64,000 nt of DNA from Flavobacterium keumense (GTDB lineage: Bacteria > Bacteroidota > Bacteroidia > Flavobacteriales > Flavobacteriaceae), in the NCBI RefSeq assembly GCF_029866485.1, contig NZ_CP092332.1:496001-560000 (forward strand), in the 5' to 3' direction. Numbering within the stretch: position 1 is the first letter of the stretch; every line of letters starts with the position of its first letter. The notes beneath the pieces are model-generated. The model was not told where the DNA came from, searched no databases, and worked only from the letters and a program-made list of their open reading frames with translations. Shown piece after piece: positions 45,241-53,244 of this stretch. Made by a program: the position numbers and the translations under genes.

Positions 45241-45873
45241 TTACAAATTGTATCTGGCTCCTAATGTCCAACTGAATTTTCCGTCCGATACCGTTTTATT
45301 GGCAAACCCTCTAAAATCAATATTCTTGTTTACTTTGTAAGTAATCGTTTCAGAAACACCATAAGTGTGGTCCAAATCCAATCCATATAATTGCGACAAG
45401 AAACTAAAATCACCCTGAACAATATTGGTATTAAAAGACAAGAAATTGGCTTCGAAGTCATTGTTTTTTCCTTTGCCATGTAAATATAAGGCACTTATCG
45501 CAACCTTTTTTGACACTGGATAACTCGCCATAAATTCTTGTGCAAAGAAGGTGTCTACGTGATAATCATCGCTAATTTGAATCGCCGGCAAATGAATTCC
45601 AACAGTGGCTTTTAACTTTTTGTCTATCAATTTATATCGAGAGATAATTACCACTCCTCTTGGAGTAAAATTACTCATTCGAACAGTAGACAATAAATGA
45701 AACGAAAACGCCTTGTTTTCGTTGGTTCCAGCATTGATTACAAAATGTGGCGCGTCAGACGTAAAGGCAGGAATAAACGAAAATCCACCTGTAGAAGCCT
45801 CAATATTAACGTATTGCGCATGAGTGAATGTGCTAAAAAGAAAAGCAATGATGGCAATTAAAATTTTATACAT
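45241..45873 (-). CDS. predicted outer-membrane protein upstream of GH3
   Basis: Start placed at ATG 45871-45873, giving a signal peptide (MYKILIAIIAFLFSTFTHAQ); the further start lies at the predicted promoter. The 210-residue product has repeated amphipathic strands (FSFHLLSTVRMSNFT, KLKATVGIHLPAIQI, VAISALYLHGKG) and ends FSWTLGARYNL with a terminal aromatic, as an outer-membrane barrel would. It resembles the protein at 41212-41964. It may help pass GH3 substrates, inferred from adjacency and the shared promoter element. Confidence 0.65.
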   Translation of the reverse strand: MYKILIAIIAFLFSTFTHAQYVNIEASTGGFSFIPAFTSDAPHFVINAGTNENKAFSFHLLSTVRMSNFTPRGVVIISRYKLIDKKLKATVGIHLPAIQISDDYHVDTFFAQEFMASYPVSKKVAISALYLHGKGKNNDFEANFLSFNTNIVQGDFSFLSQLYGLDLDHTYGVSETITYKVNKNIDFRGFANKTVSDGKFSWTLGARYNL

Positions 45874-45908
45874 AGAATAGAATGGAGTTGATTTATTAAA
45901 AATAAATA

Positions 45909-45943
45909 CAAACATACAATTAATGCGTCAATTGTACACAATG
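45909..45943 (-). promoter_or_regulatory. promoter of the barrel gene: -7 TATGTTTG plus 20-nt upstream element
   Basis: The minus strand reads TATGTTTG (45909-45916), a full TAnnTTTG match. Seven nt upstream lies the 20-nt element at 45924-45943 shared with the GH3 promoter. Confidence 0.6.
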
Positions 45944-45955
45944 AAATGTAAATTA

Positions 45956-46363
45956 TTAAAAATTGCGCTCCATCCGAATATAGTTTAATCCATTTTTGAG
46001 ATACATTTCGCCTTTGGGAATCATTCCAAATTTTTTATAAAAGCCTTGTTTTTCATAGCGAGCGCTACAATAAACAGTCTTACATTTTCGCTGTTGCAAA
46101 TACAAAAAACTATATTCGAGCAAATGACTTCCATAGCCTTTCCCTTGAAACTCAAACAAAGTGGCAAATTTTCTAAAAACAGCACGCTGATGTTCTTCTT
46201 CAAAAATAGAAATACAAGAAATCCATTGACCTTCTAGAAAAATTCCAAAATGAATCCCTGTGTCATCGTTTGGAGTCCGAACAAAATCAATGTCTTTATC
46301 TGGCCAAAGTACTTTTTGACGTAATACTAGCACCTCGGCTATTGGAATTTCTTGCAACATCAT
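45956..46363 (-). CDS. GNAT family N-acetyltransferase
   Basis: A 135-residue GNAT with a short N-terminal part and the acetyl-CoA loop FEFQGKGYGSHLLEY (about 73-87; Q-x-x-G-x-G/A form), then a beta-bulge segment CKTVYCSARYEKQGFYKKFGM, given here as CKTVYCSARYEK and QGFYKKFGM. Substrate unknown; the family includes ElaA-like proteins of similar size and VLRQKVLWPDK N-terminus. It is separated from the upstream NTF2-like operon by a terminator (46385-46413), so it is probably transcribed alone. Confidence 0.85.
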   Translation of the reverse strand: MMLQEIPIAEVLVLRQKVLWPDKDIDFVRTPNDDTGIHFGIFLEGQWISCISIFEEEHQRAVFRKFATLFEFQGKGYGSHLLEYSFLYLQQRKCKTVYCSARYEKQGFYKKFGMIPKGEMYLKNGLNYIRMERNF

Positions 46364-46384
46364 TTTGTAAATATACTAAAAAAC

Positions 46385-46413
46385 AAAACCCTGACAGTAG
46401 CTATCAGGGTTTT
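46385..46413 (-). terminator. intrinsic terminator of the NTF2-like operon
   Basis: AAAACCCTGA (46385-46394) pairs perfectly with TCAGGGTTTT (46404-46413) around a 9-nt loop, 44 nt after the stop of the last NTF2-like gene on the minus strand, followed there by GTTTTTT. Confidence 0.85.
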
Positions 46414-46456
46414 AACAAAGTAATCAAAATTTAAAATTGTTGCTGCAATTTGGTTT

Positions 46457-46942
46457 TTATTTAGGTAGTAATCCAAGTTGTTTTAGAAATTCGTAATTAT
46501 CAAAGAAATCTCTTTCCTCTGTAATTTTTCCATTAACAATGGTAGCAATGGTACATCCTTCCACGTCAATTTTCTTACCCGTGGCTGAAATACCGAAGAA
46601 ATCGCCAGTATGTGTTCCCTTAAATTTCCAGTATTTTGTTAACTTGTTCCCTTGGGCAAAAGTTTCTTTCACAGTAAATTCACGATTAGAGAATCCAGTA
46701 ACATAATTGGCATAATAGGCTTTGGCATTAGCCACTCCTTTAATCTCAGGAACGGTGTGCAATACTACGTTTGGTGCATAAGCGGTATCTAGAACCGAAA
46801 CTTTGCCATCATTAATAACCTCATCCCAAACTTTTGAATAAAATTTGATGTTGTATTGGGCGATTTTTTCACTTTTGTCTGCCGCACTTTCACAAGCAAA
46901 CAACGTCAAGCTGATGGCTAAAATTGTTAAAAAATTTTTCAT
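46457..46942 (-). CDS. NTF2/SnoaL-like lipoprotein (ester-cyclase-like)
   Basis: A 161-residue lipoprotein (lipobox TLFAC, Cys17) with the cone-shaped NTF2/SnoaL fold: KFYSKVWDEVINDG, LDTAYAPNVVLHTVPE, GVANAKAYYANYVTGFSN, and WKFKGTHTGDFFG ... GKKIDVEGCTIATI strands. This pattern is that of SnoaL-like polyketide/ester cyclases, though being secreted it is unlikely to work on polyketides. It is the last of four genes in an operon (gap 10 nt). Confidence 0.8.
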   Translation of the reverse strand: MKNFLTILAISLTLFACESAADKSEKIAQYNIKFYSKVWDEVINDGKVSVLDTAYAPNVVLHTVPEIKGVANAKAYYANYVTGFSNREFTVKETFAQGNKLTKYWKFKGTHTGDFFGISATGKKIDVEGCTIATIVNGKITEERDFFDNYEFLKQLGLLPK

Positions 46943-46952
46943 CTTTGATTGT

Positions 46953-47468
46953 TTATTTTAATAGTTCGGTTAATGGTGCTGTATCATAGGTGTCCCATTC
47001 TTCTTGGATTTTTCCATCTTTAATCGCAAAATTCATGTTAAAGATAATCGTTGCCTTTTTTTCAGCTTTGGCCAGAGTAATTTCATAATACGAAATAACA
47101 TAATTAGTGATTCCAGTCTTTTCATCTGGTTTATTATTCACAACTTCCCAAACTAAAGGGTCTTTTGGTAACGTAATTGTAACTCCTTGATCTTGCAACG
47201 AAGCTAAGTTTTTCATGTTCTGGTCAATGGTCATTGTATTCATATTGTCATGAATAACTGCGTTTGGAACATATAATTTTTTAATGCTTTCCGTATCAAA
47301 TTTACTAGCATACTCATTCATTTTTCTAATCATATCTGTGTTTTCTGAATTAGAAAGATTAATTCCTCCTTCATTTGGATTTTTAGCGGCAACCTCAGCA
47401 GCTACTTCTTTTTTACAAGAAACTAATAATAAACTAGTTAGGGCAATAAGTGCAATTGTTTTTTTCAT
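46953..47468 (-). CDS. NTF2-like lipoprotein
   Basis: A 171-residue lipoprotein (lipobox LLVSC, Cys18) with NTF2-like features: MIRKMNEYASKFDTESIKKLY, AVIHDNMNTMTIDQNMKNL, ending KDGKIQEEWDTYDTAPL. The closing K-I-x-E-E-W-D-T-Y strand is common to the family. It follows the preceding NTF2-like gene after 20 nt. No catalytic residues are recognisable; it could bind a small hydrophobic ligand in the periplasm. Confidence 0.75.
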   Translation of the reverse strand: MKKTIALIALTSLLLVSCKKEVAAEVAAKNPNEGGINLSNSENTDMIRKMNEYASKFDTESIKKLYVPNAVIHDNMNTMTIDQNMKNLASLQDQGVTITLPKDPLVWEVVNNKPDEKTGITNYVISYYEITLAKAEKKATIIFNMNFAIKDGKIQEEWDTYDTAPLTELLK

Positions 47469-47488
47469 TGTGATTGAGTTTAAATTAA

Positions 47489-47980
47489 TTATTTAATAGC
47501 TTGTGCGTACTGCGTTATACTATTGATTTTCATGTTTAAATCAAACATGAACATTTCTGTTAATTCTTTTTTCCAAACGGTTCCGTCTTTACCTACACGA
47601 GTTTCGGTAGCTACAACAATTACTCCTGACGAAGGGTCTGTGTCTTTAATTCGAATAGGAACAATTCCAATAATTTTCCAGTCTAATGATTTGAAACCAG
47701 CAAAAAATCCTTCCCAATCTTTTCCTGTTAGTACCTCTTTATTGCCTTCAAAATCTGTAAAGGTTACTTTGTCGGCACAAAAAGACATACACGTTTTGAA
47801 ATCTATTTTATTATACGCTTCGTTTAATTTCATTATTGCTTCGGTTTCTCCTCTATTCGAAAAAACAAAAGGTCTGTTTTTAAATTTTGAATCAGGATCA
47901 AGGTATTTTCCACCTTCTGTTTGTGCGTTCATTTGTGTCATTGATACCGCCATAGCGATAATAAAAAGTACTTTTTTCAT
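47489..47980 (-). CDS. secreted NTF2-like protein
   Basis: A 163-residue protein with a type I signal peptide (to QMNAQ, 20) and NTF2-like body: LNEAYNKIDFKTCMSFCADKVTFTDFEG (split LNEAYNKIDFKTC, MSFCADKVTFTDFEG), KDWEGFFAGFKSLDWKI, and WKKELTEMFMFDLNMKI near the end. It is the second gene of the operon. Together with its two neighbours it makes three successive envelope NTF2-like proteins, two anchored by lipid and this one soluble. Confidence 0.75.
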   Translation of the reverse strand: MKKVLFIIAMAVSMTQMNAQTEGGKYLDPDSKFKNRPFVFSNRGETEAIMKLNEAYNKIDFKTCMSFCADKVTFTDFEGNKEVLTGKDWEGFFAGFKSLDWKIIGIVPIRIKDTDPSSGVIVVATETRVGKDGTVWKKELTEMFMFDLNMKINSITQYAQAIK

Positions 47981-48007
47981 GATTTTTGTGGGGTTTAATT
48001 ATTTAAT

Positions 48008-48775
48008 TTATTTGGTTGATGCATCAACATACATCACTAATTCATATATTGGAGACAACTCAAATCCATTAGGAGTGATTGTACTCATTTTAGAATCTTT
48101 AACGATAGGTGCAAAACGCGTTTGGCTCAATGGTTTATATTGAATATGATCTAAAGCCTCGGATATTTTTGAAAATCCATCCCAGGTAAGAGCAGAAAAC
48201 GGCACATCGTTACCTTGAGGATATACCACTGTTTGTAGTCCCCATCCGTTTAATTTGAATCCGTTTTTTTGTTCTTTTTCGAAAAATGGCTTCCAAAGAT
48301 TCTTGTTTTCATCAACAAACGCTTGGATATTGGTTGGTTTGGCATAATTAACTACCACAAATTTCGGTTCTCCTTGAATTCCAGCCTCTGTTTTCATGAT
48401 GTAAGTAGCAACCACTTTAGAAATAGAATTGGTTTCTATGGCTGCCATCTTTATATCGGATAATACTTTTTCTGGATCGGCCCATCCGCTTTCCATGGTG
48501 TCAAAATCAGCTACCGATTTAAAGTCATTGACAAACAAATAGTTGGGTTTGGTTTCGGAGTCGCCAATAACACCAACTTTTTTCCACAAACTCCAAGCAA
48601 GCATTTTGCCTGATTTAATGTTTTCTTTGGCAATTTTTGACCAATATTGGGTTTCTCGTTTTACAAATTCGGCTTCATTTTTCTCAGGTACATTTCTGTA
48701 CTGTAAAAATTTGTACTGCGCTTGTGCTTGTTGTAATCCTAAAGCTAGGATTACAAATAAAATTACTTTTTTCAT
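48008..48775 (-). CDS. secreted protein with two ferredoxin-like (NIPSNAP-type) repeats
   Basis: Start set at ATG 48773-48775 because it opens a signal peptide (MKKVILFVILALGLQQAQAQ) and lies downstream of a -7 box at 48802-48809. The 255-residue product looks internally duplicated: the first half (YKFLQYRNVPEKNEAEFVKRE ... SKIAKENIKSG ... LAWSLWKK, short pieces) is echoed by the second (KFVVVNYAKPTNIQAFVDEN ... KPFFEKEQKNG ... LNGWGLQTV), each about 110 residues, as in dimeric alpha/beta-barrel proteins. Function unknown. First gene of a four-gene operon divergent from a membrane AraC regulator. Confidence 0.7.
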   Translation of the reverse strand: MKKVILFVILALGLQQAQAQYKFLQYRNVPEKNEAEFVKRETQYWSKIAKENIKSGKMLAWSLWKKVGVIGDSETKPNYLFVNDFKSVADFDTMESGWADPEKVLSDIKMAAIETNSISKVVATYIMKTEAGIQGEPKFVVVNYAKPTNIQAFVDENKNLWKPFFEKEQKNGFKLNGWGLQTVVYPQGNDVPFSALTWDGFSKISEALDHIQYKPLSQTRFAPIVKDSKMSTITPNGFELSPIYELVMYVDASTK

Positions 48776-48801
48776 AAATGTGGGGTTTTTTGGTTTGATT
48801 T

Positions 48802-48809
48802 CAAAAATA
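48802..48809 (-). promoter_or_regulatory. -7 box (TATTTTTG) of the NTF2-like operon
   Basis: A full TAnnTTTG match on the minus strand, about 27 nt before the chosen start codon. It overlaps one arm of a 9-bp inverted repeat, TGGGGTTTT (48781-48789) with AAAACCCCA (48809-48817). Confidence 0.45.
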
Positions 48810-48966
48810 AAACCCCAATCGTTTATAAGGCTAAATCTGTACGTAAAATCTGTTCCTTTTTGGCGTTTTGGTACACTTTGCAATTTTTAAGAATCCTTTT
48901 AAAAATTACGTTGGTTTTCAAAAAAAAACTATATTCGTGCTTACACAATCTATTTATCAGCGCTTT

Positions 48967-50118
48967 ATGGAAATGCTTACGCCTTTTTTTGGCATATTTA
49001 CTTCGTTTATTCTTTTTTACTATAGAAAAGATTTTAATCGCTCTAATTTGTATCTAGCGTTGTTTTTCTTGTGTAGTAACCTTATTGTTTTAGTCTATTT
49101 TGGGTTACATTTTAGTAAATCTCCGTTTTGGGAAGGTGTGTTTTTTGTTAATTTCATGCCGCTGTCTTTTGTCATTGGTCCCCTTTTATTTTATTATGTT
49201 AAATATGCCGTCGCCGAAAATAAAAACATCACTCCAAAAGATTATTTGCATTTGTTTCCTGCAGTAGTAGTGATTCTTTACAGCCTACCTTATACCACAC
49301 TCCCCTTTTCAAAAAAAGTAGAAATTGCCCATCATATTCAAGCTGTAACTCAAGATTATGATTTTTCAATTTCGTTTTTTTCTTTGAAAAAAATGCTATT
49401 TATACGCCCATTACATCTTTTTATTTACTGTGTGCTAAGTTGGGGTTATTTTAAACAAACTACCAAAAAGAGACTCGCTTCTGTTGGTGTACTTCCTACA
49501 CATCATAGTATGATTCAAAAATGGATCTATTCTTTAATTGGGCTTCAATCATTTATTGCCTCTTATTGTTTATTAGATTCTTATGCTGATTTTATTTTAA
49601 ATGATTACCAAGGAATCATTAACCAAAAAAACTATTTTAGATTTTTAGGCGTTGCCTTTTCTTTACAAAATGTAATTTTATTTTTATTCCCAAAGATATT
49701 ATTTGATACTATTTCTTATCCAGATGCTTCTTTGGCTAGAAATAGAGCGACACAATTAAAAAAAGGGAATGCTGTAGAAATCAATCAAAATATTACAACA
49801 TTATTAGACAAGTATATGGTAGCCTGTCCTTTTATTTTGCCGGGATTTAATTTGTCTAAAATGGCTTTAGATTTACAAGTCTCAGAAAGAATATTGTCTA
49901 ATTATTTTAACACTGAATTGAAAATTTCGTTTAGTGAATGGAAAAACAATCAACGGATTGATTATGCGTGCAAACTAATTGAAGAAGGAAAAGCAACTAA
50001 ACTTACTGTTGAAGGTATTTCGCAAAATGTGGGGTTTTCTTCAAGATCAAAATTTATTGATGCTTTTAAAGAGCGCAAAGGTGTAGTGCCTTCAACATAT
50101 ATCAAACAATTTAGTTAA
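48967..50118 (+). CDS. AraC-type regulator with seven transmembrane helices
   Basis: A 383-residue protein starting MEMLTPFFGIF; an in-frame start 99 nt upstream lies before any likely promoter. About seven hydrophobic segments fill residues 1-250 (for example LYLALFFLCSNLIVLVYFGL, LSFVIGPLLFYYV, FPAVVVILYSL), followed by a cytoplasmic AraC double HTH (about 285-383; LSKMALDLQVSERILSNYF and GISQNVGFSSRSKFIDAFK). It is thus a membrane-bound one-component sensor. It is divergent from the NTF2-like operon and 10 nt upstream of an M20 amidohydrolase, both plausible targets. Confidence 0.85.
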   Translation: MEMLTPFFGIFTSFILFYYRKDFNRSNLYLALFFLCSNLIVLVYFGLHFSKSPFWEGVFFVNFMPLSFVIGPLLFYYVKYAVAENKNITPKDYLHLFPAVVVILYSLPYTTLPFSKKVEIAHHIQAVTQDYDFSISFFSLKKMLFIRPLHLFIYCVLSWGYFKQTTKKRLASVGVLPTHHSMIQKWIYSLIGLQSFIASYCLLDSYADFILNDYQGIINQKNYFRFLGVAFSLQNVILFLFPKILFDTISYPDASLARNRATQLKKGNAVEINQNITTLLDKYMVACPFILPGFNLSKMALDLQVSERILSNYFNTELKISFSEWKNNQRIDYACKLIEEGKATKLTVEGISQNVGFSSRSKFIDAFKERKGVVPSTYIKQFS

Positions 50119-50128
50119 ACCATTTTTT

Positions 50129-51550
50129 ATGAAAAAAGTACAGCACATACTGTTTTTCTTATTGTTTTCAGGAGTTGTTTTTGCACAAAAAACAGACAAA
50201 ATCCTATCCAATTTAAATGCTAAAAAAGACTTCTACGGAACCATTGCGCAACAAATTTGGCACTTTGCCGAAATGGGGTACCAAGAAGAAAAAAGTGCGG
50301 CCTTGTTACAGCAAACTCTAAGCAACGAAGAATTCAAAATCACTAAAGGTGTAGCTGGAATTCCTACGGCTTTTATCGCTGAATATGGAGAAGGACTACC
50401 CGTGATTGCTATTTTAGGCGAATACGATGCTTTACCTGGTCTATCGCAAGAAGCAGTGACGGAAAAAAAATCAGCAGGAAAAGCGGCAGGACATGCTTGT
50501 GGGCATCATTTGTTTGGAACAGCCTCTACAGCTGCGGCGATAGAAGTCAAAAATTGGTTGAAAACCAACCATAAAAAAGGGACTATCCGCTTTTATGGTT
50601 GCCCTGCAGAAGAAGGCGGTTCAGGAAAAGTGTATTTAGTTCGCGAAGGCTTATTTAACGATGTAGATGCTGCTTTGCATTGGCATCCTCATGACGCTAA
50701 TGATGCCAATCCTGGGTCGGCTTTAGCCAATAAATCCGCTAAATTTAGATTCTATGGAATAGCCTCTCATGCTGGAATGGCTCCCGAAAAAGGGCGATCT
50801 GCCTTAGACGGAGTTGAAGCGATGGACATGATGGTAAACATGATGCGCGAACATATCCCTTCGGATGCGCGGATTCATTATGTGATTACCAATGGTGGAA
50901 AAGCACCCAATGTAGTGCCTGATTTTGCCGAAGTCTATTACTATGTGCGTCACAGTAACCGAAAAACAGTACTCGAAATTTTTGATCGTATTACTAAGGC
51001 GGCCGAAGGAGCTGCTCTAGGAACAGGAACCAAAATGGAATACGAACTCATTGGTGGTACACACGAATTACTTCCTAATATAACACTCCAAAAGATGATG
51101 TATGCTAATTTGGTCAAAGTAGGAGGTGTTACTTATACCCAAGAAGAAAAAGAATTTGGAAACCAAATCATCCAATCCTTAGGAATTGAAAACGGTAGTT
51201 TGGAAAAGGCGAGTAGCATTCAACCCTACAAACCTTTAGACCCTAGTTTCGGTTCAACAGATGTGGGCGATGTGAGTTTTACCGTTCCAACTGCAGGCAT
51301 GAGCAGCGCTACTTGGGTTCCTGGCACTCCCGCTCATAGTTGGCAAGCCGTTGCCGCTGGTGGAACAGACATTGGAAACAAAGGTATGATGGTCGCTGCC
51401 AAAACTATTGCCTTAACAGCGATCGATTTGTTTTTAAACCCTTCCCAAATTTTGAAAGCCAAAACAGAATTGGAAGAAAAAAGAGGAAAAGATTTTAAAT
51501 ACATTCCGCTTCTTGGCGACAGAAAACCTGCTTTGGATTATAGAAAATAA
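50129..51550 (+). CDS. secreted M20-family amidohydrolase (AbgB/carboxypeptidase-like)
   Basis: A 473-residue metallohydrolase with signal peptide (to VVFAQ, 20). Family M20D features are ILGEYDALPGLSQ, the zinc-binding AGHACGHHLFGTAS, GCPAEEGGSGK, HWHPHDAND and the substrate-domain SHAGMAPEKGRSALDG, with TPAHSWQAV near the end. The closest known activity is that of aminobenzoyl-glutamate or indole-acetyl-amino-acid hydrolases; the true substrate is unknown. Secretion indicates scavenging of N-acylated amino acids or peptides. It is cotranscribed with the membrane AraC regulator (10-nt gap). Confidence 0.9.
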   Translation: MKKVQHILFFLLFSGVVFAQKTDKILSNLNAKKDFYGTIAQQIWHFAEMGYQEEKSAALLQQTLSNEEFKITKGVAGIPTAFIAEYGEGLPVIAILGEYDALPGLSQEAVTEKKSAGKAAGHACGHHLFGTASTAAAIEVKNWLKTNHKKGTIRFYGCPAEEGGSGKVYLVREGLFNDVDAALHWHPHDANDANPGSALANKSAKFRFYGIASHAGMAPEKGRSALDGVEAMDMMVNMMREHIPSDARIHYVITNGGKAPNVVPDFAEVYYYVRHSNRKTVLEIFDRITKAAEGAALGTGTKMEYELIGGTHELLPNITLQKMMYANLVKVGGVTYTQEEKEFGNQIIQSLGIENGSLEKASSIQPYKPLDPSFGSTDVGDVSFTVPTAGMSSATWVPGTPAHSWQAVAAGGTDIGNKGMMVAAKTIALTAIDLFLNPSQILKAKTELEEKRGKDFKYIPLLGDRKPALDYRK

Positions 51551-51558
51551 AAGAAAAA

Positions 51559-52287
51559 TTATTTGATTTCTCTGATTTTAATATTGCGTAAAGCCACGCC
51601 TTTTGCCCAATCTTGAAAAGCTATTTTTCCACGAACTGCTTTTCCAAAAGAAGGGAAATTACCCAATTTGCTTGCTGCAATTAATTGTTTCCAACGATCT
51701 GTTTTCATGTCTTCGTGACCTGTTTCGATTCCGTTTAGCCAAAAGGTAATGACTCCGTTTTGTTGCAGAATTCGAGAACTATTCCATTGCCCTGAAGGTT
51801 TTGGTTGAACCGGATGTAACAAAGGTGATAAGCTATAGATACAGCCTGCAGCGTGTTTGCCGTCTTGAAGATAATCTTTAGGCATATTGGCATTGTCTAA
51901 TAATTGGTATTCTGGACCTGTAGTCCAAGCGGTTGGAAATTCAGGTGCTTCTTGCACATTGATAAACACTCCGCTATTTCCTGCTTCTGAAATTTTCCAT
52001 TCAAAGGTAAAATCAAAATTCTCATATTGATTGTCTGAAACCAAGTCCCCTCGTTGTACTTTCTCTGTATTTGGATCGCAAACCAATTCGCCATTTTTAA
52101 CTGCCCAAGCCGACTTGATGTTTCCTTCGTTATACAAATGCCAACCCGCAGTGGAGTGACCATCAAAAAGTAATTGCCAACCATCCTGTTTTTCGGCTTC
52201 GGTTAATGTATTTGCATTTGTTTTTTCTTGAGAATACATCCCGCAACTTATTGCGATTAAAAGAAACGAAAATAGGTGTTTTTTCAT
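51559..52287 (-). CDS. secreted DUF1080 (3-keto-disaccharide hydrolase-like) protein
   Basis: A 242-residue concanavalin-like beta-sandwich of the DUF1080 family: signal peptide (to GMYSQ, 20), GWQLLFDGHSTAGWHLYNEG, WAVKNGELVCDP, DLVSDNQYENFDFTFEWKIS, GNSGVFINVQE and WNSSRILQQNGVITFWLNG (all short pieces of the fold). Some family members hydrolyse 3-keto-glycosides after C3 oxidation of sugars; others are uncharacterised. It converges 8 nt from the M20 gene and lies 14 nt downstream of the Fn3 lipoprotein gene. Confidence 0.88.
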   Translation of the reverse strand: MKKHLFSFLLIAISCGMYSQEKTNANTLTEAEKQDGWQLLFDGHSTAGWHLYNEGNIKSAWAVKNGELVCDPNTEKVQRGDLVSDNQYENFDFTFEWKISEAGNSGVFINVQEAPEFPTAWTTGPEYQLLDNANMPKDYLQDGKHAAGCIYSLSPLLHPVQPKPSGQWNSSRILQQNGVITFWLNGIETGHEDMKTDRWKQLIAASKLGNFPSFGKAVRGKIAFQDWAKGVALRNIKIREIK

Positions 52288-52301
52288 GGCCTATGGTTTT
52301 G

Positions 52302-53009
52302 TTAATTGGTTTTAAAAGTATATACAACACTGGTGGACGTGTTATTCCCGTCGCTAGTGACTACTCTCCAATAGTAAATAGTGTTGGGATTTACCGAAAC
52401 TTCTTTGGACTTAGCGGTCAAATTTTTATTAGTATCTAGCGGAGTTTGTTTCCCATCAATGGTATCAAAATATAGCGTATAGGTCAACGCACTTCCTTCT
52501 ACATCACTAGTTTCCCAAGTTAGGGTTACTTTACCATCGACTGGAGTAGTAACAACTCCTGGTAACGGACTCACCGCTGCTGCAGGGAATGGCGCATAAT
52601 TAGTTACCCCATTACCCGCTAAATAAAATTTCCAAGTGTCACTAACGGTCGTTGTCGTTCCTTTATTTTTGGAGGTAATAGTCCAAGAATATGGTACACC
52701 TCGGGTAAGAGTTACGTCTTTGGACGTGGTTGTAATTCCTGTCTGGGAGGTTACTTCCTGAGTATTCAAATTGATAATTTTTAAATCGTAGCTTTCAGTA
52801 TCCGACGTACTGTTCCAACTGAAAGTAACTGTACTTTGAGTAGTGGAACTATTGGTGCCATTTTCGCAGGTTTTATTATTCACAGGGGCTATTAAAACTG
52901 ATTTTCCTGGCGAATTAATAATAGGTGTTGAAGGTCCTGAATCACTACCTCCACACGATGTTATAACAATCAAAAAGAATAGACCTATTAAAGTTATTGC
53001 TGTTTTCAT
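52302..53009 (-). CDS. fibronectin type III-like lipoprotein
   Basis: A 235-residue lipoprotein (lipobox VITSC, Cys19, then GGSDSGPS linker) with two Fn3-like beta sandwiches (about 38-130 and 140-235): VTFSWNSTSDTESYDLKI with PYSWTITSKN, and VTLTWETSDVEGSALTYTLYF with IYYWRVVTSDG. It has no catalytic motif and is probably a surface binding or spacer protein. Its start is only 4 nt from the stop of the subtilase's displaced sorting domain, so the protease and lipoprotein are probably cotranscribed. Confidence 0.8.
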   Translation of the reverse strand: MKTAITLIGLFFLIVITSCGGSDSGPSTPIINSPGKSVLIAPVNNKTCENGTNSSTTQSTVTFSWNSTSDTESYDLKIINLNTQEVTSQTGITTTSKDVTLTRGVPYSWTITSKNKGTTTTVSDTWKFYLAGNGVTNYAPFPAAAVSPLPGVVTTPVDGKVTLTWETSDVEGSALTYTLYFDTIDGKQTPLDTNKNLTAKSKEVSVNPNTIYYWRVVTSDGNNTSTSVVYTFKTN

Positions 53010-53013
53010 ACTG

Positions 53014-53244
53014 TTATTGTTTTATTACTTTAATGGTTTCATTAATCGTTTTGCTTTTCAGATGTACCAGATACAAACCTACGGGATACGGACTCAGATT
53101 CAAATCTAGTATTCTTCCCTCAGGAACTGATTTTGAAACAACTGTTACCATTTGACCCGAAAGATTTGTAATGGTTATGGCAACATCATTATCGAATCCC
53201 GCTACATATATGTGCATAATCGCGGGTAGGATTTGGATATACAA
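53014..53244 (-). pseudogene. T9SS type A sorting domain of the subtilase, displaced into another frame
   Basis: In a different frame from the subtilase the minus strand encodes YVAGFDNDVAITITNLSGQ, LDLNLSPYPVGLYLVHLK and a basic end ETIKVIKQ, a complete type A sorting-domain tail. The protease reading frame supplies the missing beginning, VIVYPNPTRDYAHI, and then ends prematurely at 53189. The join falls at the short AT repeat 53206-53211; one extra AT dinucleotide would restore a single frame reading H-I-Y-V-A-G. An independent start at 53244 is not credible. Confidence 0.85.

Noticed and set aside
48868..48966. Upstream start for the membrane AraC regulator
   Set aside because: The extra residues precede a likely promoter region and do not resemble the family; ATG 48967 begins directly with the first membrane helix.
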